Shown here one piece after another: positions 1 through 7,833 of a stretch of DNA of 23,602 nucleotides (the first letter of the stretch is position 1; each line of letters opens with the position of its first letter). This DNA comes from an uncultured Collinsella sp. Lineage in GTDB: Bacteria; Actinomycetota; Coriobacteriia; Coriobacteriales; Coriobacteriaceae. Location of the stretch: assembly GCA_900754275.1 (NCBI GenBank), contig CAAECF010000098.1:1-23602 (forward strand), in the 5' to 3' direction. The notes under the pieces are model-generated. The model saw only the letters and a program-made list of their open reading frames with translations. It searched no databases and was not told where the DNA came from. The position numbers and the translations under genes were made by a program.

Positions 1-149
1 TCGGCCGAAAGGCCTGGCGTTAGCATGTCGCGATTCAATCTCGAAAACAGCATTGCCCAGTTGACAAAACTATAGGAACACCCCCATTTCTCATGTCCAA
101 GTTTTGGGAGGCGTTTCGCAATGCCGAGTGGGACCCCTGGACAGTCGGA

Positions 150-1289
150 TCACGTGGTGGCCCCCTTTGAGAGGGTCACGAGCATCACGGTCCCGTTCTC
201 GGAACTTGTTTCGACCTCTACAGCGCCACCGTGAAGCGCTGCAATCTCCCAAACAAGCGCTAGCCCGAGTCCTGCACCGCCGTATGCCCTGCTGCGGGAT
301 TTGTCTAGACGAAAGAACGGCTGGAAGATGCTCTCTCGGTACTGCTTGGGTATTCCTGGACCCTCATCTTTGACTCGTAGGAGCACGTGGCTGTCGCTGT
401 CGCTGATGGAGACGTTGACAGTCGAGCCGGAGCGGCTGTAACGGATGGCGTTTTCGACCAGATTGAACACCAGCCGATAGAGGAGCGTATCACTTCCGAT
501 TGTCAAAGCGTCTCCGGCGCAATCGAGGGTTACGTCCTTATTCTCGGCAAGTGGCGCAAGGTCGGTGAGGACCTCTTCGGACAAGGGGCCAAGTTCAACA
601 TCGTCCTCGCAAGGAACGCTGCGGAGCTCACTCATCTCGAGCAATACCTTGGTCATTCGAGACATGCGCTCGGTTTGTTCTTGTAGCAGGCCGAGCAGCT
701 CGGCTGTTTCGGGTTGCAAACCGGAGTGCTCGGAGATGAATAGTTCAATCTGTGCTTGCATAAGGGCGAGCGGGGTGCGCAGCTCGTGTGCGGCGTTGCC
801 GGTAAACTGACGCTGTGCAGAGAACCCTTCGCCAAGACGGGCGATCATGTCGTTGAAAGAGACACTGCACCGTTGTAGCTCGGTGGGCACATCTTCACTG
901 AGTCTGATTTCGCTTAGGTTGTCAGGCTGCACGCGCTCTACCTGGGCGGCAAAATCCCGTAGCGGTTTGAGTGCACGGCCGCTTGCAAAGTATGCCAGCG
1001 CGCCGCCAAGGAGTGTGACTCCAGCCGTGATGTACCAGGCTGTCGTGCCAAAAGACTCCTGTGCGTCGTTTACGACGATCGTGACCTCGTCATCGAGGGC
1101 TGCTTTTGTTGGGTCAAACGCCTGGGGCGAATCCGCGCCGGCAGCGGTAAAGGCCGAGATGTCGCTGCCGATGGCATCCATGTAGCGCATGCCCGTATAG
1201 CCGACCAGGCAGTTCGTCAGCACGCACGCTGCACACGTCAGCAGTGCCGTCATGATCGTTATGCGCCATTGCAGCGAAAGCCTTTTCAT
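150..1289 (-). CDS. Two-component sensor histidine kinase
   Basis: Membrane histidine kinase of 379 residues. Transmembrane helices lie at about residues 10-32 and 84-106, so the extracytoplasmic sensor is only about 50 residues. A HAMP-like linker follows, then the HisKA phosphoacceptor motif HELRTP with His168, an N box around Asn280 (NLVENAIRYS), a G1 box DEGPGIP at 308-314 and a G2 box GGAGLGLA at 337-344, so all catalytic motifs are present. The ATG overlaps the stop of the response regulator gene by four bases (ATGA), so the two are translationally coupled and form a pair. The small sensor domain gives no ligand clue. The pair is divergent from the thiol-redox operon starting at 2051, which makes envelope redox or envelope stress a reasonable but unproven input. 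No gene name can be assigned. Confidence 0.95.
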   Translation of the reverse strand: MKRLSLQWRITIMTALLTCAACVLTNCLVGYTGMRYMDAIGSDISAFTAAGADSPQAFDPTKAALDDEVTIVVNDAQESFGTTAWYITAGVTLLGGALAYFASGRALKPLRDFAAQVERVQPDNLSEIRLSEDVPTELQRCSVSFNDMIARLGEGFSAQRQFTGNAAHELRTPLALMQAQIELFISEHSGLQPETAELLGLLQEQTERMSRMTKVLLEMSELRSVPCEDDVELGPLSEEVLTDLAPLAENKDVTLDCAGDALTIGSDTLLYRLVFNLVENAIRYSRSGSTVNVSISDSDSHVLLRVKDEGPGIPKQYRESIFQPFFRLDKSRSRAYGGAGLGLALVWEIAALHGGAVEVETSSENGTVMLVTLSKGATT

Positions 1290-1960
1290 TCGCTATCCTC
1301 CATAACGTAGCCTTCTCCAATCCGATTGCGAATCGGGTCGTATCCCAAAGTGCTGCGTAGCTTTTTGCGGAGTGACGAGATGTGAACGCGGGTTGCGTTG
1401 CTAAAGCTGTTCACGCCGCTATCCCAAACGTGCTCGATAAGCTCCTCTTGACTTACCGGACGCCCCTGATTAAGCATCAGGTATTCCAAGATTCCCGTTT
1501 CCTTGCGCGTAAGAGATAAAGCCTCGCTGTCCACGGAAGCGATGCGCGCCTTGGTGTCAAAGCGGAGCTTTCCGCAGGTTAAAACTATGTCGTTTTGTGT
1601 AAAGCGTCTGAGGGTAAGGCTGCGAATCCTTGCCGCAAGCTCGTCCAGATGAAACGGCTTGGTGAGGTAATCGTTGGCGCCGGCATCGAGTCCGGCGACT
1701 TTATCGGATACTTCGCCGCGTGCGGACAGAATCAGTACTTTAGTCTCACAGTCGGTTTTCCTAAGTTCCCTGAGCACGGTCATGCCGTCGATACGGGGGA
1801 GATTGAGGTCGAGTACCACGAGGTCGAAGGCCTCAACGTCCAGTAGGTCGAGCGCCTCCTGTCCGTCGTGACAGCAGTCGACGCTGTACGCCAAGTTTCG
1901 CAAGCTGCGCGCGATTGCGTCACACAGTGCCCGCTCGTCCTCGACGATCAAAATACGCAT
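1286..1960 (-). CDS. OmpR/PhoB-family response regulator
   Basis: Response regulator of 224 residues with an N-terminal receiver domain and a C-terminal winged-helix DNA-binding domain. Acidic pocket residues Glu7/Asp8 (LIVEDE), phosphoacceptor Asp51 (VVLDLNLPRIDG) and Lys101 (LTKPF) are intact. The winged helix spans about 125-222 and ends in the typical RNRIGEGYVM strand-turn. The start is the ATG at 1958-1960, because AAGGAG (minus strand, 1972-1967) lies six bases upstream. A longer in-frame ATG at 1978 would put that ribosome site inside the gene. The gene precedes its kinase with a 4-base overlap. Family knowledge says such proteins bind direct repeats in promoters, often including their own. 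The 90-bp space shared with the divergent redox operon is the obvious place to look. Confidence 0.95.
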   Translation of the reverse strand: MRILIVEDERALCDAIARSLRNLAYSVDCCHDGQEALDLLDVEAFDLVVLDLNLPRIDGMTVLRELRKTDCETKVLILSARGEVSDKVAGLDAGANDYLTKPFHLDELAARIRSLTLRRFTQNDIVLTCGKLRFDTKARIASVDSEALSLTRKETGILEYLMLNQGRPVSQEELIEHVWDSGVNSFSNATRVHISSLRKKLRSTLGYDPIRNRIGEGYVMEDSE

Positions 1961-2050
1961 AACAGTCTCCTTGCACATTCCAAATCGCGCTTAACACGGA
2001 TTTTATAGTCGATATGGTCCAATGGTCGCGTAACGAAAGGAGTGGTCGAG

Positions 2051-2197
2051 TTGTTCAAAGCGGTAAAACCCATGGTACAGGTCGCTTTGTTGATCGTCGG
2101 AATTGCCATGGTGTGCTTTGGCGTTATGCGTGGCGAGGCGGATGCCGTGCTGGCCAAAGCGATTAGGCTGTGCTTGGAGTGTATCGGAATTGGATAA
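2051..2197 (+). CDS. Small CXXC membrane protein, CD1871A-like
   Basis: A 48-residue protein with one hydrophobic helix (about residues 8-26) followed by a short amphipathic tail ending in CLECIGIG, so a CXXC pair sits at Cys41/Cys44. I recognise this as resembling the CD1871A family of CXXC-containing miniproteins. That assignment rests on size, helix plus terminal CLEC motif, and position directly before a 4Fe-4S membrane protein. The start is TTG at 2051, eight bases after AGGAG (2038-2042); the in-frame GTG at 2042 overlaps the ribosome site. The stop overlaps the next gene's start by eight bases, implying coupling. A role as a membrane dithiol relay or small subunit of the neighbouring polyferredoxin is inference. 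Because it is short and begins with TTG it is easily missed. Confidence 0.8.
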   Translation: MFKAVKPMVQVALLIVGIAMVCFGVMRGEADAVLAKAIRLCLECIGIG

Positions 2198-3092
2198 AAG
2201 AGAAAACACCGCGTCGCATGTTTTGGCTCGATTTCGCGGATTCATTCAGGCGGCGGCAACGCTCGTCACCAATATCCACCTGCCAAACTTTGCCAAAGGC
2301 GGCATCTATCAGGGCGCGGGAAAAACAGTCTGCGTACCTGGACTTAATTGCTATTCGTGCCCCGCGGCATCGGGTGCGTGCCCCATCGGGTCGTTCCAGT
2401 CGGTGGTAGGTTCATCCAAGTTCAACTTTTCCTACTACGTAACCGGTACGCTCATTTTGCTCGGCGTGCTGCTGGGACGCTTTGTATGCGGGTTTTTGTG
2501 CCCGTTTGGGTGGCTGCAGGAGCTGCTTCACAAGATCCCCGGCAAAAAGCTTTCGACGAAAAAGCTAAAGCCGCTCACGTACATCAAGTACGTCGTGCTG
2601 CTGTTTGCCGTGGTGCTGCTACCCGTCTTGGTGGTTAACGACGTGGGCATGGGCGACCCGTTCTTTTGTAAGTACATCTGTCCGCAGGGTGTGCTCGAGG
2701 GCGCCATTCCGCTGGCCATTGCCAATGCCGGCATTCGATCTGCGTTGGGACATCTCTTTACTTGGAAACTTGCCGTTCTCATTGCCGTGGTAGTGCTGAG
2801 CGTTTTGTTCTATCGCCCCTTTTGCAAATGGATTTGCCCGCTCGGCGCATTCTATGCGCTCATGAATAAGGTATCCCTGCTAGGGATTCGGGTCGATGCA
2901 TGCAAATGCGTCTCGTGCGGCAAGTGTTCAAGGGTTTGTCAGATGGACGTTGATGTGGTCCGCGCGCCCAATCATGCCGAATGTATCCGGTGCGGAAAGT
3001 GCATCGGGGCCTGTCCCGTCGATGCCATCAGCTATCGCTATGGCCTGGATGTGTCGGCGGAAAAGCTTCCCTTGACCGCCGATAAAAAGTAA
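2190..3092 (+). CDS. NapH-like 4Fe-4S polyferredoxin membrane protein
   Basis: A 300-residue integral membrane iron-sulfur protein. An N-terminal cysteine cluster (Cys48, 54, 57, 64; NCYSCPAASGACPIG) is followed by hydrophobic segments near 84-99, 134-150, 193-208, interleaved with three CxxxCP loops (Cys100/104, Cys160/164, Cys212/216). Two 4Fe-4S ferredoxin motifs lie at 240-250 (CVSCGKCSRVC) and 265-275 (CIRCGKCIGAC). Family knowledge: NapH/MauN/RdxA-type proteins carry electrons between quinols or ferredoxins and extracytoplasmic partners. No initiating ATG fits; TTG at 2190, ten bases after GGAG (2176-2179) and overlapping the previous gene by eight bases, is the likeliest start. The next gene encodes a TlpA-like lipoprotein, so the probable job is supplying reducing power to an exported thiol protein (inference). 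Confidence 0.9.
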   Translation: MDKRENTASHVLARFRGFIQAAATLVTNIHLPNFAKGGIYQGAGKTVCVPGLNCYSCPAASGACPIGSFQSVVGSSKFNFSYYVTGTLILLGVLLGRFVCGFLCPFGWLQELLHKIPGKKLSTKKLKPLTYIKYVVLLFAVVLLPVLVVNDVGMGDPFFCKYICPQGVLEGAIPLAIANAGIRSALGHLFTWKLAVLIAVVVLSVLFYRPFCKWICPLGAFYALMNKVSLLGIRVDACKCVSCGKCSRVCQMDVDVVRAPNHAECIRCGKCIGACPVDAISYRYGLDVSAEKLPLTADKK

Positions 3093-3121
3093 ACAAGCTT
3101 CGACAAAACGGAGGAATGACC

Positions 3122-4093
3122 ATGAAGCTTTCTAAGATTGCGGCCCTGTTTATGGTGCCGGTATTGGCCTTGTGCCTTGTGGCATGTTCGGCGCCCGGTG
3201 GCAATGCGAGCGAATCTGCGAGCTCCGATCCTAAGATCGCAGAACTCACTGCGCAGAAGCCGACCAATGCCGACGAGGCCGCCGAGCTGTATGCGAAGCT
3301 CATGAAAAAGGAGAACGATATCCTTTCGAGTGATAACGCGCTGTGGGAAAAGGTATTCAATGCGGCAAATAAAGAATCGGCAATGATTGAGGACGGTAGC
3401 AATTACGGCGATTTCCTGCTCAAGACCATCGACGGCGCCAAGGATGAGTTCACGGCGGATGAGCTCAAGACGCTCAAGGCCGGTGCACAGCAGATCAAGG
3501 AGATCGAGGACAAGCTCGAGAGCCTGGAGAAGGAGTTCCCCGGCTGTGGAAGCACGCCGAGTGCAGGCGAGAGCGTCGACGCTTCGACCGCTGGCATGAC
3601 GGCTGGTGCCAATGCTTCGAGCGAGGCGACGAAGTTCCCCAGCTTTACGGGCAAGGACCTGGATGGCAACGACGTGAACAGCGACGAGCTGTTCTCTAAG
3701 AACAAGGTCACCGTCATGAACTTCTGGTTTACCACTTGCAAGCCGTGCGTGGGCGAGCTGGGCGATCTTGAGAAACTGAATCAGGAGCTTGCCAAGAAGG
3801 GCGGCCAGGTCGTGGGCGTCAATTCCTTTACGCTCGATGGCAACAAGGGCGAGATTGCAGATGCCAAGGACGTGCTGAGCAAGAAGGGCGTGACGTATAA
3901 GAACATCTGGTTCAAGTCGGATAGCGAGGCCGGTAAGTTCACGTCAAATTTGTTCTCGTTCCCGACAACGTATGTCATCGATCAGAATGGCAACATCGTA
4001 GGGGAGCCCATCGTGGGAGCCATCAGCTCCGCCGAGCAGCGCGCAGCACTCAACAAACTTATCGACCAGGCGATTGCGAATAGCGAGCAGTAA
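3122..4093 (+). CDS. TlpA-like thioredoxin-fold lipoprotein
   Basis: An exported thiol-disulfide protein of 323 residues. A signal peptide ends in lipobox LVAC with lipidated Cys22. Residues about 36-140 form a charged, probably helical region of unknown role, followed by a low-complexity Ser/Ala/Gly linker with an isolated Cys142. The TlpA/redoxin domain occupies about 171-320, with active site CKPC (Cys206/Cys209) in a WFTTCKPC context and the cis-proline loop FPTTYVID (Pro281). The ATG at 3122 is chosen over that at 3116 because GGAGG (3110-3114) is seven bases from the first and only one from the second. It is last in the operon after the polyferredoxin, 29 bases downstream, and a strong terminator follows. 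It may be a membrane-anchored reductase receiving electrons from that protein. Its targets are unknown. Confidence 0.92.
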   Translation: MKLSKIAALFMVPVLALCLVACSAPGGNASESASSDPKIAELTAQKPTNADEAAELYAKLMKKENDILSSDNALWEKVFNAANKESAMIEDGSNYGDFLLKTIDGAKDEFTADELKTLKAGAQQIKEIEDKLESLEKEFPGCGSTPSAGESVDASTAGMTAGANASSEATKFPSFTGKDLDGNDVNSDELFSKNKVTVMNFWFTTCKPCVGELGDLEKLNQELAKKGGQVVGVNSFTLDGNKGEIADAKDVLSKKGVTYKNIWFKSDSEAGKFTSNLFSFPTTYVIDQNGNIVGEPIVGAISSAEQRAALNKLIDQAIANSEQ

Positions 4094-4174
4094 AAAAACA
4101 CGTAAAGCATCGCGAGGATCGTGTGTCGCTGTGCGGAGTAGTCCGCTGCCTTTCAAGATAATCTCCACCATATA

Positions 4175-4200
4175 GAGGCCCCACTTGGGGCCTCTTTTTT
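4175..4200 (+). terminator. Rho-independent terminator of the redox operon
   Basis: A perfect 8-bp stem GAGGCCCC (4175-4182) and GGGGCCTC (4187-4194) closes a four-base ACTT loop and is followed at once by six T residues (4195-4200). This is a textbook intrinsic terminator 81 bases after the lipoprotein stop. The interval before it holds only a small GCGGA/TCCGC hairpin. Confidence 0.95.
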
Positions 4201-4346
4201 GGGCGCCGTCCCGTTCGTTTTTTGGCGCGGTTCCCTACATTCCTCACTGGTGTCGGTGAAAAATGGGGATAGAGTAGGACAAACGCGTCGAATACGAACG
4301 GCGGGGGAGAGCGGGCAGGGTGCCTGCGCAGGAGAGGTTGCCGTCC

Positions 4347-7300
4347 ATGTTGGAGCTCAAAGGAATTTGCAAAAGGTACGTTACGCAGTCGTTTACCCAG
4401 GTGGCGCTCGACAGCGTAAGCCTGTCTTTTCGGGATAACGAGTTCGTGGCCATTCTGGGCCCCTCGGGCTCGGGTAAAACCACGATGCTCAACGTTATCG
4501 GTGGGCTCGATCATTTCGATTCTGGTGACTTGCTGATCGACGGCATATCGACCAAGGACTTTCACGATCGCGATTGGGATGCCTATCGCAATAACCGCAT
4601 CGGCTTTGTGTTCCAGAGCTATAACCTCATTCCGCATCAGACCATTTTGGAAAACGTGGAGCTGGCGCTTACGCTCACGGGCGTGGGGCATGCCGAGCGC
4701 CGCCAGCGTGCGCGCGAGGCGTTGGAGAAAGTCGGCCTGGGCGAGCACATGAACAAGCGCCCGAGCCAGCTATCGGGCGGACAGATGCAGCGCGTGGCCA
4801 TCGCCCGTGCCCTGATCAACGATCCCGAGATTGTGCTGGCCGACGAGCCGACCGGCGCCTTGGATTCCATAACGTCCGTGCAGGTCATGGACTTGCTCAA
4901 GGATGTTGCACGCGACCGCCTGGTCATCATGGTCACGCACAATCCCGAGTTGGCATACCAATACGCCACGCGCATCGTTAACCTGGCGGATGGCAAGATC
5001 ACCGACGATTCCGATTCCTTTGATGTAGCAAAGGCCGTGCGTCGCGAGGCTAAGCCTACGCGCAAAACCTCGATGAGCTTTGTGACGGCGTTGGGGCTTT
5101 CTGCCCGAAACCTCATGACCAAGAAGGGTCGCACGGCCATGACGGCCTTTGCAGGTTCGATTGGCATTATCGGCATTGCGGCGATCCTGGCGCTGTCCAA
5201 CGGCGTAAACGGCTACATCAAAAAGGTCGAGGAGGATACGCTGTCGAGCTATCCGCTCACCATTTCCAAGCAGGATTACGACCTGTCGTCCATGATGGGC
5301 GGACAGGGGGCCACGGATGATGGCTCGTCTGAAAGCGTGGACTCGTCCGACGACAGCGTCGGCGGCAAGGCTAAGGGAACCGATAAGATTCCCGTGGTCA
5401 CGGCCGTAAAGGATATGTTTGCGAGCGTTAAGTCCAACGACATGACGAGCTTTAAGGCATGGCTCGATGCCGGTGGCGATGGCATCGATAAAGAAGTCAA
5501 CGCCATCCAGTACGGCTATGGCGTGACGCCGGTTGTCTATCGTGCGGGTAGGGGCGACGAGAAGCCTGTCCGGCTGGTGCCCAACGCCATGACCGAGGCC
5601 ATGAGCGGAGGCGCGAGCTCGGCGGCAACGGTGAGCATGGAATCCATAGGAACCTCGGTCTTTAACGAGATGATTGACGACCAGAGCCTGCTCGACAGCC
5701 AGTACGATGTCGTGGCGGGGCATTGGCCTACGTCTGCTAACGAAGCCGTGATGGTGCTTTCGAGCCGTGGCACGGTGGGCGACTACACGCTCTACAGCAT
5801 CGGTGCGCTGGATATCGATGAGCTCAATGACCTGGTTAACAGCGCCATGGCGGCCGACGGTGGGGTCGAAACGCCCGAGACCGGCACCGACTTTACCTAC
5901 GACGATGCGCTGTCCACGACGTTTAAGGTGTTGTCGCCGGCCGATGCCTATCGCAAAAACGAAGAGACCGGCATGTGGACTGACATGTCTGGCGACGCCG
6001 ACTTTATGACGGCCAAGGTTGCCGACGGTATTGACGTGCACATTGTGGGCGTGGTGCGACCTAACGAGACCGCCAACGCGAGCGCGTTGTCTCCGGGCAT
6101 TGCCTATACGCATGCTCTGACTCGCCAGCTTATGGAGCGTGCTGCCGATTCGCAGATTGTGCAGGAGCAACTCGCCCACCCCGAGACGGATGTCTTTACG
6201 GGCAAGTCTTTCGATGAGCTGCAAGGCGAGGCCAAACAAGGCGTGGACCTGGGCAGCATGTTCAGTGTGGACGAGGCGGCGCTCAAGAGCGCGTTCTCGT
6301 TTGATGCGTCTGCACTCTCGGGTGCGGCCGGCGGTATGGACCTTTCTGGTATCGACTTATCCGGGTTGGACATTGACCTCTCGGACGTTGGCAAGGACAT
6401 CGACTTCAGCGACATCATGGCACAAGCACCGGCTCCAGATTTCTCGGGCATCTTTGACGGTCTGGAGCTCACGCCCGAGCAAATGCAGCAGGTGGGAACT
6501 CTTGCCAACCAACTGTTTGAGGGCTTTTTACGGTCTGATCAGTTTAAGGCGCTGACACCCGATGATCTTAAGGACGCGTCAAAGTTCGCCGATGCATTCT
6601 CGGCGTATCTTGAGAATGATGCCGCAGCGCAGCAATGCCTGGCTCAGCTCAAAGCGCTCGGCGGCGATGCCCTGGCCGAGCGCCTGCAACAGGCGATGAC
6701 CGACTATGTGCAAAAGCAGCTGGCTCCGTATCTGCAGCAGGCTATGGATCAGGTGATGAAGGTAATCAGCGAGCAGATAGCGTCGACGGTATCGTCCCAG
6801 CTCAAGGCGGGCACAGCGGGGCTTATGGACCAGATGGCGACGCAGATGTCTTCGAGTTTTGCCAACCTGGCGAGCGCCATGCACGTGGATGCGAGCGCCT
6901 TTGCTCGTGCCATCCATTTCAACATGGACGCCGAGGACCTGAGTTCGCTCATGATGAGCTATGCCAAGGCTTCGAAGCTCACCTACGACAACAATCTGAC
7001 CACGTTGGGTTATGCGGACGAGGCGGACCCCATCTCGGTCAAGATTTTCCCGCGCGACTTTGAGGCCAAGGAGCGCGTACTCGATCACATCGATGCGTAC
7101 AACAAGCAGGTCAAAGCCGCTGGCCACGATGATCGGGCAATTTCGTACACCGACTACATTGGCATCATCATGGGTTCGGTGACCGACATCGTGAACACCA
7201 TCAGCTTGGTGCTCATCGCATTCGTGAGTATCAGCCTGGTGGTGAGCTCCATCATGATCGGCATCATCACGTACATCAGCGTGCTGGAGCGCAAAAAGGA

Positions 7301-7601
7301 GATTGGCATTCTGCGTGCGATTGGCGCGTCGAAGCGTAACGTGGCAAACGTGTTCAACGCCGAGACCTTTATCGAGGGCCTCATTGCCGGCGTCTTTGCT
7401 GTTGTCGTCGTGGTGGCCGTGAGCTTCCCGGTCAATGCTTGGGCGCTTGCGGCCAAACAGGTCCCCAACCTAATGAGTCTGCCCGTGCAGGATGCGCTGG
7501 TGCTCATTGCAATTTCGGTGCTGCTGACGGTCGTTGCCGGTCTACTGCCTGCCCGCAGCGCATCCAAAAAGGACCCCGTGGAAGCCCTGCGCTCTGAATA
7601 A
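4347..7601 (+). CDS. ABC transporter ATPase-permease fusion with large ectodomain
   Basis: A 1084-residue protein joining a MacB/LolD-type ATPase to an FtsX-type permease. The ATPase (about 1-225) has Walker A GPSGSGKTT (38-46), signature LSGGQMQR (about 141-148) and Walker B VLADEPTGALD (about 164-174). A first transmembrane helix lies near 268-290, then a very large extracytoplasmic region (about 290-940), then three helices near 945-975, 1015-1035 and 1050-1075 with the FtsX hallmark ERKKEIGILRAIGAS. The ectodomain includes an Asp-Leu-Ser-rich repeat (about 658-691) and Gln/Ala-rich helices. The ATG at 4347 is preferred to GTG at 4320 because AGGAGAGG (4330-4337) precedes it. By family this is a mechanotransducing efflux or resistance pump rather than an importer. 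It appears monocistronic, with its stop codon inside a REP-like palindrome. The substrate is not evident. Confidence 0.93.
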   Translation: MLELKGICKRYVTQSFTQVALDSVSLSFRDNEFVAILGPSGSGKTTMLNVIGGLDHFDSGDLLIDGISTKDFHDRDWDAYRNNRIGFVFQSYNLIPHQTILENVELALTLTGVGHAERRQRAREALEKVGLGEHMNKRPSQLSGGQMQRVAIARALINDPEIVLADEPTGALDSITSVQVMDLLKDVARDRLVIMVTHNPELAYQYATRIVNLADGKITDDSDSFDVAKAVRREAKPTRKTSMSFVTALGLSARNLMTKKGRTAMTAFAGSIGIIGIAAILALSNGVNGYIKKVEEDTLSSYPLTISKQDYDLSSMMGGQGATDDGSSESVDSSDDSVGGKAKGTDKIPVVTAVKDMFASVKSNDMTSFKAWLDAGGDGIDKEVNAIQYGYGVTPVVYRAGRGDEKPVRLVPNAMTEAMSGGASSAATVSMESIGTSVFNEMIDDQSLLDSQYDVVAGHWPTSANEAVMVLSSRGTVGDYTLYSIGALDIDELNDLVNSAMAADGGVETPETGTDFTYDDALSTTFKVLSPADAYRKNEETGMWTDMSGDADFMTAKVADGIDVHIVGVVRPNETANASALSPGIAYTHALTRQLMERAADSQIVQEQLAHPETDVFTGKSFDELQGEAKQGVDLGSMFSVDEAALKSAFSFDASALSGAAGGMDLSGIDLSGLDIDLSDVGKDIDFSDIMAQAPAPDFSGIFDGLELTPEQMQQVGTLANQLFEGFLRSDQFKALTPDDLKDASKFADAFSAYLENDAAAQQCLAQLKALGGDALAERLQQAMTDYVQKQLAPYLQQAMDQVMKVISEQIASTVSSQLKAGTAGLMDQMATQMSSSFANLASAMHVDASAFARAIHFNMDAEDLSSLMMSYAKASKLTYDNNLTTLGYADEADPISVKIFPRDFEAKERVLDHIDAYNKQVKAAGHDDRAISYTDYIGIIMGSVTDIVNTISLVLIAFVSISLVVSSIMIGIITYISVLERKKEIGILRAIGASKRNVANVFNAETFIEGLIAGVFAVVVVVAVSFPVNAWALAAKQVPNLMSLPVQDALVLIAISVLLTVVAGLLPARSASKKDPVEALRSE

Positions 7602-7632
7602 TGCGACAAAGGGACAGTTCCTTTGTCGCATT
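7600..7632. repeat. REP-like palindrome, TGCGACAAAGG type
   Basis: A perfect inverted repeat: AATGCGACAAAGG (7600-7612), spacer GACAGTT, CCTTTGTCGCATT (7620-7632). It begins on the last bases of the ABC gene's TAA stop codon. The core GGGACAGTTCC recurs in degenerate form at 7784-7812 and 20054-20109. No T run follows, so it is a repeat element first, though it could slow transcription or protect the mRNA end. Confidence 0.85.
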
Positions 7633-7750
7633 GAACGGCATGTAAATCGAGATCTATTACTTTTCATTTGTTCACTTCCCGGGAAAGTATTCACTTTTGT
7701 TGTATGGGGTGCGGCTGGAGGATGGTCATCGTCCAGTAGTCACCTCTATC

Positions 7751-7780
7751 TTGTGAATCGCCTGAAGCACAAGGCATAAT
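7751..7780 (+). promoter_or_regulatory. Possible promoter of the dihydrouridine synthase gene
   Basis: TTGTGA (7751-7756) and CATAAT (7775-7780) are separated by 18 bases, a possible sigma-70-type pair. Transcription would start near 7787, inside the REP-like palindrome, placing that palindrome in the 5' untranslated region. Support is consensus resemblance only. Confidence 0.3.
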
Positions 7781-7783
7781 GCA

Positions 7784-7812
7784 TGTGACAAGGGGGCAGT
7801 CCCTTTGCCGCA
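7784..7812. repeat. REP-like palindrome, diverged copy
   Basis: An imperfect inverted repeat: TGTGACAAGGG (7784-7794), GGCAGT, CCCTTTGCCGCA (7801-7812). It matches the 7600-7632 element in layout and core (GACAA-GGG-NCAGT-CCCTTTG-CGCATTGA) with several substitutions. The right flank CGCATTGA is also shared. The two copies bracket about 150 bp with no recognisable gene. Confidence 0.75.
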
Positions 7813-7833
7813 TTGATCTGAGAGTAGATGTTG

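Noticed and set aside
3..14. GGCC-GAAA-GGCC hairpin at the window edge
   Set aside because: A four-pair stem with a GNRA loop is suggestive of structured RNA, but the left context is missing and such a short stem occurs often by chance in GC-rich DNA.
61..66. TTGACA resembling a -35 box
   Set aside because: No -10-like hexamer lies 15-19 bases downstream and no gene follows on that strand.
1987..2040. GCGCTTAACACGG and GCGTAACGAAAGG as response-regulator binding repeats
   Set aside because: The match is loose and the spacing is not helical-turn sized for an OmpR dimer. It is only a place to look.
4770..6239. Long minus-strand open frame of 489 codons
   Set aside because: It lies opposite the ABC fusion gene, is His/Arg/Gly-rich like a GC-rich antisense frame, and has no recognisable motif.
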